DNA from: Fidelibacterota bacterium SCGC AAA160-B08
Lineage (GTDB): Bacteria > Fidelibacterota > Marinisomatia > Marinisomatales > Marinisomataceae
Reading direction: 5' to 3'
Length of the DNA: 52,411 nucleotides
Assembly: GCA_000402755.1 (NCBI GenBank)
Contig: AQSD01000006.1
Span: forward strand, 1 to 52,411
The translations under genes were made by a program, and so were the position numbers. Under the pieces are notes generated by a model that ran no database searches, was not told the DNA's origin, and worked only from the letters and a program-made list of their open reading frames with translations. Below, piece after piece: positions 18,432 to 27,015 of the stretch (positions are counted from its first letter, which is position 1; every line of letters begins with the position of its first letter).

Positions 18432-18774
18432 GCATGAGTGGGTTGAAATAGATGGCAAGATTGCTACTATAGGGATTACAGATTTTGCACAGAGTGAATT
18501 AGGCGATATTATTTTCTTAGAGTTTCCAAATGTAAATGAAAGTTTTAACAATGGAGATATCTTTGGTACTATTGAAGCAGTAAAAACTGTCTCAGATATG
18601 TATATGCCACTAACAGGAAAAGTTATAGAAATAAATGAAGATTTAAATGATACTCCAGAGGAAGTCAATGAAGATCCATATAAAAATGGCTGGATGGTTA
18701 AAATTGAATTAGAAGATAATGCAGATCAATCTAAATTAATTGATGCAGAATCCTATATTGAATTGATTGGATAA
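18397..18774 (+). CDS. gcvH: Glycine cleavage system H protein (lipoyl carrier)
   Basis: GcvH carries the aminomethyl group on a lipoyl lysine during glycine cleavage, and in some bacteria it also relays lipoate to other enzymes. I place the start at TTG 18397 because AGGGGAG sits at 18386-18392, four bases upstream, and the N-terminus MNHPKNLMYTSEHEW then matches the family. The ATG at 18418 would lose those residues. The lipoylation site is Lys63 in IEAVKTVSD. The gene lies inside the end of accC by 35 bases. No gcvT or gcvP is present nearby. Confidence 0.93.
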   Translation: MNHPKNLMYTSEHEWVEIDGKIATIGITDFAQSELGDIIFLEFPNVNESFNNGDIFGTIEAVKTVSDMYMPLTGKVIEINEDLNDTPEEVNEDPYKNGWMVKIELEDNADQSKLIDAESYIELIG

Positions 18775-18776
18775 AA

Positions 18777-19685
18777 ATGCTAATTAACTTAGATGATTTC
18801 TCTAGAATGTTAAAAATCGAAAGAAATTATTCTGATAATACTATCAGTGCATATCTATCTGATTTAAAATCTTTTAATGTATTCTTAGAAAAAAATAAAA
18901 TTAGCTTTAAAGATGTCATTGTTGACCATAAACATACAAAGAATTTTTTTAGGCATCTCTCAAAGAAAAAATTATCCCCTAGATCAGTAAAAAGGAAATT
19001 CTCTTCCCTCTCTTCATATTTTATATTTTTACTAGATAAAAAAATTATTAAAAACAATCCATTAAATGGCATATTTACTCCTAAAGTACCAAAAGCTTTA
19101 CCAGAAATACTAACTATAGATGAAATAAATAAAGTATTTTTTGAGTCAGAAAACACGGATAATGAACTATTAGGGCTTAGAGACAGATGTATTCTTGAAA
19201 TGTTATATTCTTCTGGATTAAGAGTAAGCGAATTATGTAATCTTAAAATTAATAATATACAATTTGATTTAGATCTTATTCGTTTTTTTGGTAAAGGCAA
19301 TAAAGAGAGAATGATTCCACTTACTTATTATGCAAGACGATGGCTAGAAAGATACTTAACTCAGTCACGAAGAATATTATCTGAACGCTCAGTAAAAGGA
19401 AAAAGCTTTGTTTTTTTAAGTAATAATGGACTACCATTAACTCGAGCTGCAATTTGGCAATCTGTAAAAAAGTATATTGATAAAGCTGGTATTCCCAAAG
19501 ATATATCTCCACATACTTTTAGACATTCATTTGCAACACATTTAATTGATGGTGGAGCAAACTTAGTAGAAGTACAAGCGCTTCTTGGTCATGCAGATAT
19601 ATCGACTACAGAAATTTATACCCACTTATCGCGAGAATTTATTGAAAGTGAATATATGAAAGCTTTTCAAAAGGATAAGAATTAA
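18777..19685 (+). CDS. Tyrosine recombinase XerC/XerD
   Basis: This is a site-specific recombinase of the type that resolves chromosome dimers at dif. The 302-aa length is that of XerC/D. The N-terminal SAM-like core-binding domain (FSRMLKIERNYSDNTISAYL) is followed by the catalytic domain with Arg in YSSGLRVSELCNL, the HTFRHSF box, LLGHADISTTEIYTH, and the nucleophile Tyr in EIYTH. It lies among housekeeping genes with no integration signature, which favours a chromosomal Xer over a mobile-element integrase. XerC and XerD cannot be told apart from one gene. Confidence 0.9.
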   Translation: MLINLDDFSRMLKIERNYSDNTISAYLSDLKSFNVFLEKNKISFKDVIVDHKHTKNFFRHLSKKKLSPRSVKRKFSSLSSYFIFLLDKKIIKNNPLNGIFTPKVPKALPEILTIDEINKVFFESENTDNELLGLRDRCILEMLYSSGLRVSELCNLKINNIQFDLDLIRFFGKGNKERMIPLTYYARRWLERYLTQSRRILSERSVKGKSFVFLSNNGLPLTRAAIWQSVKKYIDKAGIPKDISPHTFRHSFATHLIDGGANLVEVQALLGHADISTTEIYTHLSREFIESEYMKAFQKDKN

Positions 19686-19697
19686 CTATTTTTTGAT

Positions 19698-20336
19698 ATG
19701 GGAATAGCAAGCGCACCACTAGAAATGCAATTGATAGTAATGCCATGTATCTTGTTTGCACTTACGTTTCATGAGTACGCTCATGCTCGAGTAGCATACT
19801 ATTTAGGTGATTATACAGCATATTATCAAGATAGAATGAATCTGAATCCACTTAGTCATTTAGATCCTATTGGAACAATGGCATTATATTTTTTAGGATT
19901 TGGTTGGGCTAAACCTGTACCTGTAAATATGCGCAATCTTTCTAATCCTAGAAAAGATATGATGTTGATTGCAATTGCAGGTCCTGCTTCTAATATCTTT
20001 TTGGCAACTATAGGTTCTATCTTATTAAGATTTTCAATGATTGCTCCTTTTAATATTCCAGAATTATTTAGCAGTGCGATGATATTCTTTGTATTTATAA
20101 ATATTGTTTTAGCCTTATTTAATCTTATTCCAATTGCTCCACTAGACGGATCAAGGATATTGCCTTTATTCATTAGAGATCCTCGAACATTGTACCAGAT
20201 TGAATACTATGGTCCACGCGTGCTTATGGGGTTAGTATTGCTTTCATTAGTTGGAGGATTAAGTATTTTTAGTGTTATTATATTTGAGCCAGCAAAGTTG
20301 ATCTTCAATTTACTAACTGGCATAAATCTGGTTTGA
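19698..20336 (+). CDS. Site-2 protease family (M50) membrane metalloprotease
   Basis: The 212-aa product has about five hydrophobic helices. The zinc motif HEYAH (HExxH) lies in the first helix (ALTFHEYAHARVAYYLGD), and the second ligand segment is IPIAPLDGSRIL, the NPxPxxDG-like box of M50 proteases. The stand-alone, PDZ-less form matches the YwhC-like branch, whose substrates are largely unknown. It follows xer by 12 bases, and its stop overlaps the miaA TTG start. Confidence 0.88.
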   Translation: MGIASAPLEMQLIVMPCILFALTFHEYAHARVAYYLGDYTAYYQDRMNLNPLSHLDPIGTMALYFLGFGWAKPVPVNMRNLSNPRKDMMLIAIAGPASNIFLATIGSILLRFSMIAPFNIPELFSSAMIFFVFINIVLALFNLIPIAPLDGSRILPLFIRDPRTLYQIEYYGPRVLMGLVLLSLVGGLSIFSVIIFEPAKLIFNLLTGINLV

Positions 20337-21244
20337 TAAATTTTTTTACAATAGTTGGACCTACCGGTATAGGCAAAACAAGCTTATCAATAAAATTAGC
20401 TAAAAAATTAAATAGTGAAATCATTGGTTTAGATTCAAGACAAATTTATAAAATGATCCCTATTGGTACTGCTCAACCATCTCAACGAGAGCTAAGTAGC
20501 GTTGCACATCATTTGATTGGAATAAAAGAGCTAAGTGATACAGTATCTGCAGGTGAGTATGTTGAACTAGTAGATAAAAAGATTGCAGAAATTTTAGATC
20601 AAAAGAAAATTCCTATTCTATGTGGAGGTACCGGACTATACTTAAAGTCATTAGTAGAGGGTATTTTTACTGGAAGTCAGACAGATCGTAGTATCAGATC
20701 TTTTCTTGAAAAAGAGTATAATAGTGGAAAATCAGACACCCTTTATAAAGAGTTATCCTCTATTGATCCTGAATACTCTAAAAAAGTTCATCCTAATAAT
20801 AAAAGAAGGCTCATAAGGGCTCTTGAGATTTATAAGATTACAGGAAAGAATATGACTGATAATTTTAAATCTGATAATAAGAAAAGTAATTTTTATAAAA
20901 ACTTTCATACTGTTTATCTCCGAATGTCAAGACAGACGCTAGAAAAGAGAATTTATCAAAGAACTTTATCTATGATGGAAAGCGGTATGATAGAAGAAGT
21001 TAAATTTATTAAAGATAAGAATTATGATATCAAGCATATAGACTACATAGGATTTAGTGAGATATCATCATATTTAGATAAAGAAATATCTAGAGAAGAT
21101 ACCATAGAAAGAATTCATATTCGTACAAGACAATATGCAAAAAGACAGATGAAATGGTTTGACAATCAAAGCTTTGATAATGTGTTTGAAATGGACACCA
21201 CTAACGTTAACGATATAGTTGATAAATTAGTTGAAATGAACTAA
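20333..21244 (+). CDS. miaA: tRNA dimethylallyltransferase
   Basis: MiaA adds a dimethylallyl group to A37 of tRNAs that read codons starting with U. The 303-aa length is normal. The P-loop is GPTGIGKTSL near residue 9, followed by LDSRQIYKMIPIGTAQPS, the LCGGTGLYLKSLVEG segment, and the C-terminal RTRQYAKRQMKWF that contacts tRNA. The only start that keeps the P-loop strand is TTG at 20333, which overlaps the preceding stop as TTGA and suggests coupled translation. Confidence 0.95.
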   Translation: MINFFTIVGPTGIGKTSLSIKLAKKLNSEIIGLDSRQIYKMIPIGTAQPSQRELSSVAHHLIGIKELSDTVSAGEYVELVDKKIAEILDQKKIPILCGGTGLYLKSLVEGIFTGSQTDRSIRSFLEKEYNSGKSDTLYKELSSIDPEYSKKVHPNNKRRLIRALEIYKITGKNMTDNFKSDNKKSNFYKNFHTVYLRMSRQTLEKRIYQRTLSMMESGMIEEVKFIKDKNYDIKHIDYIGFSEISSYLDKEISREDTIERIHIRTRQYAKRQMKWFDNQSFDNVFEMDTTNVNDIVDKLVEMN

Positions 21245-21269
21245 GTTTCCCAGAATTGGAGAAAAATTT

Positions 21270-22199
21270 ATGCTAAAAAGCAAACATCTTATCGGTCTAG
21301 AAAATTTTCCAACTTCTGATTTGAATAAAATAATTGACACTTCATTTAAATTCAAAGAAATCCTAGAAAGCCCAGAACGAAAAGCAATCTTATTAAAGGG
21401 TAAAACTATTGTTAATATGTTTTTCGAAAATTCTACAAGAACAAAAATTAGTTTTACGCTAGCTGAAAAAAGGCTGGGGGCAGATAGTATTAATTTTTCT
21501 TCCTCAACAAGTAGTGTGAAAAAGGGAGAGACTCTAAAAGATACAATCCAAAATATTGATGCAATGAAAATAGATGGAGCTGTTATTAGGCATGGACATC
21601 CTGGATCAGCGTTAAAATTAACTGAGTATATAGATGGGGCTGTTATTAACGCAGGAGATGGATCTCACGAACATCCTACGCAAGCTATCCTAGACATGGT
21701 AACTCTAAAAGAGAAATTTGGTAAGATAAAAAATTTAAAAGTAGGTATCATAGGTGATATTCTAAATAGTAGAGTAGCAAGGAGTGATATCTTTGCTCTT
21801 AAAAAGTTAGGAGCAGAGATTGTAGTTTGCGGTCCTAGTACTTTATTGCCAAGTAATGCGAAGCAATTGGGAGTAAATATTACTCACAATATTAATGAAG
21901 TTTTAAATTGGTGTGATGTAGTGATTGGATTACGTATTCAGCTTGAAAGAATGCATTTAGGTAGAATCCCATCTAAAAGAGAATATCATAGTGAGTTTGG
22001 TTTGACTTACGAAAGAATAAGCAAACTAAAGAAGGATATAGTCATTATGCATCCAGGCCCGATGAATAGGGGCGTAGAAATTGATAGTAAAATTGCAGAT
22101 TCAGAGAATGCAGTAATTCTTGATCAAGTATTAAATGGAGTAGCATCAAGAATGTCTATTCTCTATCTTTTACTTGCAGATAAATCAGAAAAATTATGA
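21270..22199 (+). CDS. pyrB: Aspartate carbamoyltransferase catalytic subunit
   Basis: This enzyme joins carbamoyl phosphate to aspartate, the first committed step of pyrimidine synthesis. The 309-aa length is normal. The carbamoyl-phosphate motif STRTK is at residues 55-59 (FFENSTRTKISF). HEHPTQAILDM follows near 133-143, and the aspartate-binding region includes MHPGPMNRGVEI. GGAGAAA at 21258-21264 lies just upstream of the ATG. Its stop overlaps pyrC at ATGA. No pyrI regulatory subunit is seen. Confidence 0.96.
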   Translation: MLKSKHLIGLENFPTSDLNKIIDTSFKFKEILESPERKAILLKGKTIVNMFFENSTRTKISFTLAEKRLGADSINFSSSTSSVKKGETLKDTIQNIDAMKIDGAVIRHGHPGSALKLTEYIDGAVINAGDGSHEHPTQAILDMVTLKEKFGKIKNLKVGIIGDILNSRVARSDIFALKKLGAEIVVCGPSTLLPSNAKQLGVNITHNINEVLNWCDVVIGLRIQLERMHLGRIPSKREYHSEFGLTYERISKLKKDIVIMHPGPMNRGVEIDSKIADSENAVILDQVLNGVASRMSILYLLLADKSEKL

Positions 22200-23491
22200 T
22201 AAATAATCAAAACACAAAAAAATTATTGTTAAAAGGTGGTAGAATTATTGATCCATTCTCAAAAAAAACATTTATTGGAGACCTATTAGTTGAAAATGGT
22301 TCAATTTCTAAAATTGCAGATTCTATACCATCTAAAGGAAAAGACTATAATATAATTGATTGCAAGGGCTTGATTGTTACGCATGGTTTTTGTGATATTC
22401 ATGTCCATTTTAGAGAGCCAGGAAGAGAAGATAAAGAAAATTTAGAGTCAGGATCTATAGCTGCAATTGCAGGAGGATTTACTCAAGTTTGTACAATGCC
22501 CAATACAGATCCGGTTATTGATTCTCCAGAACATATATATTATATAGCAAGTAAGAGTAAAAATTTACCTGTAGAAATCTTTCCAATCGGCGCAGTATCA
22601 AAAAATTTAGAAGGCAAACATCTTACTGAAATGATGTTAATGAAAAAGAATGGTGCAATTGCTTTTACTGATGATGGAATGCCAATACAGAATCCTCAGT
22701 TTATGAGCTTGGCATTAAGATATGCTCAAATGATTGATGTACCTATCCTAAATCATTCTGAAGATATCTATCTAAGAAATGATGGTGTTATGAATGCAAG
22801 TAAAACATCAAGCAATTTAGGATTAAAGGGAAATAATAGTTTAGCTGAAGCTATGATGGTATATAGAGATTTATTATTAGCAGCATCTTTAAATGCCAGA
22901 CTACATATTCTTCATGTCTCTACAAAAGAATCCGTTGATTTAATTAAACAATTTAAATCTAAAGATAGTCTTGTTACTTCTGAGGTTTCTCCTCATCACT
23001 TATATTTTTCAGATGAAGACATTAAAGATTTTAATACAAATTTGAAGGTCGGTCCACCGATTAGAGGAAAAGCAGATCGAAAGAAGCTTATTGAAGGTAT
23101 AAAAAGTGGCATTATTGATTGTATTGCTACAGATCATGCGCCGCATACGCTTGAAGACAAAGAAACTACCTTTAATGATGCAGCCTTTGGTATGATTGGA
23201 CTAGAGAGCTGTTTTGGCGCTGTAAATAAGGTGCTTGTGAAAGATAATGGTATGAGTTTAAAATCTCTAATTGAAAAATTGACAGTAAACCCAAGAAAAG
23301 TGATGAATATTGATAGAAACTTATTTGAAATTGGCAAGAAAGCTCAGATTACAATTCTTGATCCAAATCAAAAATGGACTTTTTCAAATGAAGATATTTA
23401 CTCAAAGTCCTCTAACTCTCCGTTCATTGGGGAAGAGATGGTAGGAAAAGTTAAATATGTGCTATCAAAAAGCAAGTTTTATACTTTATAA
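22196..23491 (+). CDS. pyrC: Dihydroorotase
   Basis: Dihydroorotase closes carbamoyl aspartate to dihydroorotate. The 431-aa length and sequence put it in the class I (PyrC/allantoinase-like amidohydrolase) group. The metal site HVH lies at residues 69-71 in DIHVHFREPGRED, further ligands lie in LNHSED and LHVSTKES, and the catalytic Asp lies in ATDHAPHT. The protein keeps every expected ligand segment and so should be active, unlike the inactive PyrC partners of some PyrB complexes. It is coupled to pyrB by a 4-base overlap. Confidence 0.95.
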   Translation: MINNQNTKKLLLKGGRIIDPFSKKTFIGDLLVENGSISKIADSIPSKGKDYNIIDCKGLIVTHGFCDIHVHFREPGREDKENLESGSIAAIAGGFTQVCTMPNTDPVIDSPEHIYYIASKSKNLPVEIFPIGAVSKNLEGKHLTEMMLMKKNGAIAFTDDGMPIQNPQFMSLALRYAQMIDVPILNHSEDIYLRNDGVMNASKTSSNLGLKGNNSLAEAMMVYRDLLLAASLNARLHILHVSTKESVDLIKQFKSKDSLVTSEVSPHHLYFSDEDIKDFNTNLKVGPPIRGKADRKKLIEGIKSGIIDCIATDHAPHTLEDKETTFNDAAFGMIGLESCFGAVNKVLVKDNGMSLKSLIEKLTVNPRKVMNIDRNLFEIGKKAQITILDPNQKWTFSNEDIYSKSSNSPFIGEEMVGKVKYVLSKSKFYTL

Positions 23492-23561
23492 TCTTACCTA
23501 TCATTAATCATTGACTAATGGAATCACATCAATTAAGTTTTGAGGCATTTTTGAGACTTTA

Positions 23562-23999
23562 ATGAAAAAGATAACAAATACAATATCAGCTAAAGATATA
23601 AAGCAACAATGGTGGTTGCTAGATGCCGACAATCAGGTATTGGGGCGTTTTGCATCTCAAGTTGCTCAAATTTTAAGAGGAAAGCATAGACCTAATTATG
23701 CTCCTAACTTATATATGGGAGATGCAGTTATTATAGTAAATGCAGATAAGATAAGGCTGACTGGTAACAAAGCTGATTCAAAAAAATATTTTAGTCATTC
23801 TGGTTATCCAGGAGGGGTTAAGTTTACTAGCTATAAAGATTTAATGAAAAATGATTCAGACAAAGTACTTTTAAAGGCTATAAAAGGTATGTTACCAAAA
23901 AATAGACTAGGTAATGAGATTTTAACACATCTTAGAATTTATAAAGACTCTAATCATGGACAAGAAGCACAACAACCAACTGAATGGAGTTCTATTTAA
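23562..23999 (+). CDS. rplM: Large ribosomal subunit protein uL13
   Basis: The 145-aa L13 protein of the 50S subunit contains WWLLDADNQVLGRFASQVAQ at the N-terminus, LRGKHRPNYAPN, and GMLPKNRLGNEIL near residue 108. The 70-base gap after pyrC is the largest in this stretch, so a promoter for the ribosomal cluster may lie there. A TTGACT hexamer occurs at 23511-23516, but its partner at a 17-base distance is poor. The stop shares bases with the rpsI start. Confidence 0.97.
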   Translation: MKKITNTISAKDIKQQWWLLDADNQVLGRFASQVAQILRGKHRPNYAPNLYMGDAVIIVNADKIRLTGNKADSKKYFSHSGYPGGVKFTSYKDLMKNDSDKVLLKAIKGMLPKNRLGNEILTHLRIYKDSNHGQEAQQPTEWSSI

Positions 24000-24394
24000 T
24001 GAAAAAAGAATTATTTAATGGAGTTGGAAGACGAAAAGAATCAACTGCGAGAGTTTATCTATCTGACGGTTCTGGAACTTCTACTGTTAATAAAAAATTA
24101 AATATTGATTCACATCTAAAAAGAGAATCTTTAGTTATGCACGCTATGAAACCTTTGGAAGTATTAAATCTTAGAGATAAATACGATCTGAATATCAATG
24201 TTTCTGGCGGAGGATTAACTGGTCAAGCTGGAGCAATTCAACTTGGTATAGCAAGAGCTCTGTTAAAAGTGGACGCAGAATTTAGACCTCAATTAAAGTC
24301 ACATGGTTTATTAACGAGAGATGCTAGAGAAGTAGAAAGAAAAAAATATGGTCAACCTGGAGCAAGAAAGAAATTCCAATTCTCTAAGAGATAA
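23999..24394 (+). CDS. rpsI: Small ribosomal subunit protein uS9
   Basis: S9 of the 30S subunit has 131 aa from the chosen start. It contains GVGRRKESTARVYL near the N-terminus and the basic tail DAREVERKKYGQPGARKKFQ ending in SKR, which reaches the P-site tRNA. I start at ATG 23999, which overlaps the rplM stop (TAATG). An in-frame ATG at 23984 would add five residues lying inside rplM and is less likely. Confidence 0.96.
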   Translation: MKKELFNGVGRRKESTARVYLSDGSGTSTVNKKLNIDSHLKRESLVMHAMKPLEVLNLRDKYDLNINVSGGGLTGQAGAIQLGIARALLKVDAEFRPQLKSHGLLTRDAREVERKKYGQPGARKKFQFSKR

Positions 24395-24399
24395 AAATT

Positions 24400-25131
24400 A
24401 TGCATAAAATTACAAAAGAAGATTTATTAAACTCTGGCGCTCATTTCGGGCACGTTTCAAGTAAAACAGATCCAAACTTTAAAGACTATGTTATTTCTCA
24501 AAAAAATGGCATTGATATTATTAATTTAGATCATACTCTGGAAGGTCTTGAAAAAGCCGTAAAATTTATTACAAGCACTGTAGAAAACAATGGAGAGATA
24601 CTCTTTGTTGGCACTAAAAAGCATGCTAAGGACGTTATACAGCAAGAAGCTGATAGATGTGGTATGTTTTATGTAGTAGAGAGATGGTTGGGCGGAACTC
24701 TTACTAATTTTTCTACAATTAAAAAGAGTATTAAAAGATTGCATTCCTTAGAAAAAGAAGGGTCTACAATTTTTGAAGATTTAACAAAAAAAGAAATCTT
24801 ACAGTTAAATCGTGAAAAAATTAAGCTTTCAGATCAGCATAGAGGTATTAAAGATATGAAAAGATTGCCAAGTATGATTGTAATCGTAGACGGCAAAACT
24901 GAATCTATTGCTATACAAGAAGCAAAAAAACTTGAAATTCCAATAGTATGTATTGTTGATTCTAATACAAATCCAACACTATGTAACTATCCAATTCCTG
25001 CTAATGACGACTCTATCAGAACTATACAGCTTTTAGTAACAGAAATTGCTGATGCTATTATAAGTGTTGCGCAAAAAAATGCTAAAGCCAAAGAAGCAGC
25101 AGAACAAGTCGCAGATAAAAAGGAAGCATAA
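24400..25131 (+). CDS. rpsB: Small ribosomal subunit protein uS2
   Basis: S2 of the 30S subunit is 243 aa here. Recognisable segments are LLNSGAHFGH at the start, ILFVGTKKHAKDVIQQEA, RWLGGTLTNFSTIKKSI, and NTNPTLCNYPIPANDDS. The C-terminus is a Lys- and Ala-rich tail (KAKEAAEQVADKKEA). The rpsB-tsf-pyrH-frr order is the classic bacterial arrangement. Confidence 0.97.
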   Translation: MHKITKEDLLNSGAHFGHVSSKTDPNFKDYVISQKNGIDIINLDHTLEGLEKAVKFITSTVENNGEILFVGTKKHAKDVIQQEADRCGMFYVVERWLGGTLTNFSTIKKSIKRLHSLEKEGSTIFEDLTKKEILQLNREKIKLSDQHRGIKDMKRLPSMIVIVDGKTESIAIQEAKKLEIPIVCIVDSNTNPTLCNYPIPANDDSIRTIQLLVTEIADAIISVAQKNAKAKEAAEQVADKKEA

Positions 25132-25135
25132 TTCT

Positions 25136-25741
25136 ATGAATATTGATGCAAAGCTAGTCAAGAGCCTAAGAGAAAGAACTGGAGCTGGAATGATGGATTG
25201 TAAAAAAGCTCTAGTAGATTCCAAGGGTGATTTAGATTTAGCGATAGATTTTCTAAGAAAATCTGGAATTGCAAAAGCAGAAAAAAAATCTTCAAGAGCT
25301 GCAAATGAAGGCCTAGTTGTATCTTATATTCATCATGGTAGTAAGTTAGGTGCTTTAGTAGAACTCGGATGTGAGACAGATTTTGTTGCTAAAACTGACG
25401 GATTTTTAGACTTAGCAAATAATATTGCAATGCAAGTTGCAGCTTCAAATCCAATGGCTATAGATGAAAGTAGCTTATCTGAAGATCTTATTAATAAGGA
25501 AAAAGAAATTTATACAGATCAGGCAAAGTCTAGCGGAAAGCCAGATAATGTTGTAGAAAAAATTGTTGAAGGTAAGTTGAAAAAATTTAAACAAGACTGT
25601 TGTCTTGTTCACCAATCATTTGTAAAAAATCCAGACGTTACAATTGGACAATTAATCCAAGAAGGAGTTTCTAAACTTGGAGAAAATATCACCATCAATC
25701 GCTTTACTCGCTTTTCATTAGGCGAACAATCTAATAATTAA
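25136..25741 (+). CDS. tsf: Translation elongation factor Ts
   Basis: EF-Ts reloads EF-Tu with GTP. The start is ATG 25136 (MNIDAKLVKSLRERTGAGMM), with AGGAAG at 25121-25126 upstream. A longer in-frame open stretch beginning at 25064 lies inside rpsB and is not real. The 201-aa product is a short form with the UBA-like N-domain (GAGMMDCKKAL) and a single core subdomain (CETDFVAKTDGFLDLANNIA), shorter than the roughly 280-aa E. coli protein. It shares its stop with the pyrH start. Confidence 0.95.
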   Translation: MNIDAKLVKSLRERTGAGMMDCKKALVDSKGDLDLAIDFLRKSGIAKAEKKSSRAANEGLVVSYIHHGSKLGALVELGCETDFVAKTDGFLDLANNIAMQVAASNPMAIDESSLSEDLINKEKEIYTDQAKSSGKPDNVVEKIVEGKLKKFKQDCCLVHQSFVKNPDVTIGQLIQEGVSKLGENITINRFTRFSLGEQSNN

Positions 25742-26454
25742 TGTCACAAAAAAATAAAAGAAGAATTCTCCTGAAGCTTAGCGGAGAAATTCTTTCCGGC
25801 AATCATGTCTATGGTATTGATCCCGAAATTGCACAACAGCTTGCAAAAGAAGTAGCAGCTTTAAAAAAATTAGATATTGATATAGGAATTGTATTAGGTG
25901 CAGGCAATATTTTTAGAGGAAGAGATGCGTCTGAAAAAGGTATGGATAGAGTTACAGCTGACTATATTGGGATGGTAGGTACAGTTATTAATTCAGTTAC
26001 TCTTCAAGACTCTCTTGAACAATTAGGACTAGAAACTAGAACTTTATCAGGCATAGATATACCTAAAATTGCAGAACCTTATATAAGAAGAAGAGCTCTT
26101 AGACATCTAGAAAAAGGTAGAATAGTCATTATTGCAGGAGGAACTGGAAATCCATTCTTTAGCACAGATAGTGCAGCTGCTTTACGTGCAGTAGAGCTTG
26201 ATTGTTCTCTTCTAGTTAAGGCAACAAAAGTAGATGGAGTATACGATTCAGATCCTATGAAGAATCCTGATGCTAAAAAATATAAAGATATTTCTTTCGC
26301 AAAAGTGTTAGAAAAAGAATTAGCAATTATGGACCTAACAGCTATAACTTTGTGTAAAGAGAATAATATGCCCATTCTCGTTTTAGATATTACAAAAAAA
26401 GGAAATTTATATAATGCACTTTCTAATGACGATATAGGAACAAGAATTAGTTAA
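25741..26454 (+). CDS. pyrH: Uridylate kinase
   Basis: PyrH phosphorylates UMP to UDP. The 237-aa protein is of the amino-acid-kinase fold, with RILLKLSGEILSG at the N-terminus, VLGAGNIFRGRDAS, the GGTGNPFFSTDSAA loop near residues 131-144, and LVKATKVDGVYDSDP. It begins within the tsf stop (TAATG). Together with pyrB and pyrC about 3 kb upstream, three pyrimidine genes bracket the ribosomal cluster, though tsf-pyrH-frr linkage is itself standard. Confidence 0.97.
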   Translation: MSQKNKRRILLKLSGEILSGNHVYGIDPEIAQQLAKEVAALKKLDIDIGIVLGAGNIFRGRDASEKGMDRVTADYIGMVGTVINSVTLQDSLEQLGLETRTLSGIDIPKIAEPYIRRRALRHLEKGRIVIIAGGTGNPFFSTDSAAALRAVELDCSLLVKATKVDGVYDSDPMKNPDAKKYKDISFAKVLEKELAIMDLTAITLCKENNMPILVLDITKKGNLYNALSNDDIGTRIS

Positions 26455-26456
26455 TT

Positions 26457-27014
26457 ATGTTAGATCAAAATATTCAACTTGCAAAAACTAAGATGGAGCA
26501 AACAATTGTGTTTGTTGGATCAGAGCTAGGCAAAATAAGAACAGGAAGAGCAAATCCTGATATGTTTAATAAAATTTCAGTGAAGTACTACGACAATGAT
26601 ACGCCATTAAATCAAATTGCTAACATATCTGTCATGGATGCAGTCACTATCAGTATACAGCCATTTGATAAAACATCTATAGACGATATTGAAAGAGGAA
26701 TTTTAGCATCAGATTTAGGCTTTAATCCTTCAAATAATGGGAATAGTATTATAATTACTTTTCCTCCTTTATCAGCAGAAAGAAGACAAGATTTAGTTAA
26801 GGTTGCTTCAAAGGTTATTGAAGATGGAAGAATTTCAGTAAGAAATATTCGTAGAGAAATTATTCAATCTGTTAAGAAAATAGAAGAAGATGAAAAAATC
26901 CCTGAAGATGATATGAAGAGATTTATGGATCAAATGCAAGACGTTACTGATTCTTTTATTAAAAGACTGAATGCAAATCAGCAAGCGAAAGAAGTAGAAA
27001 TTTTAGATAATTAA
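26457..27014 (+). CDS. frr: Ribosome recycling factor
   Basis: RRF splits post-termination ribosomes together with EF-G. The 185-aa length is normal. It shows GKIRTGRANPDMFNKISVKY near residues 25-45, the hinge QIANISVMDAVTISIQPFDK, and PPLSAERRQDLVKVASK, all diagnostic. It ends the + strand block. The next gene is convergent, with its stop codon only two bases away, and no hairpin terminator is visible between them. Confidence 0.97.
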   Translation: MLDQNIQLAKTKMEQTIVFVGSELGKIRTGRANPDMFNKISVKYYDNDTPLNQIANISVMDAVTISIQPFDKTSIDDIERGILASDLGFNPSNNGNSIIITFPPLSAERRQDLVKVASKVIEDGRISVRNIRREIIQSVKKIEEDEKIPEDDMKRFMDQMQDVTDSFIKRLNANQQAKEVEILDN

Positions 27015-27015
27015 T

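Noticed and set aside
18777..19685. Integrase of a mobile element
   Set aside because: It lies within a housekeeping operon. No repeats, tRNA or cargo genes flank it, and the length fits XerC/D.
23492..23561. Promoter or ribosomal-protein leader before rplM
   Set aside because: TTGACT is present, but the -10 partner is poor and no hairpin resembling a known ribosomal leader was found.
23984..23998. Earlier ATG for S9
   Set aside because: It would lie in the end of rplM and add residues not seen in S9. ATG 23999 is coupled to the rplM stop.
25064..25135. N-terminal extension of EF-Ts inside rpsB
   Set aside because: The real EF-Ts N-terminus begins at ATG 25136, with AGGAAG upstream. The extension is an out-of-frame reading of the S2 tail.
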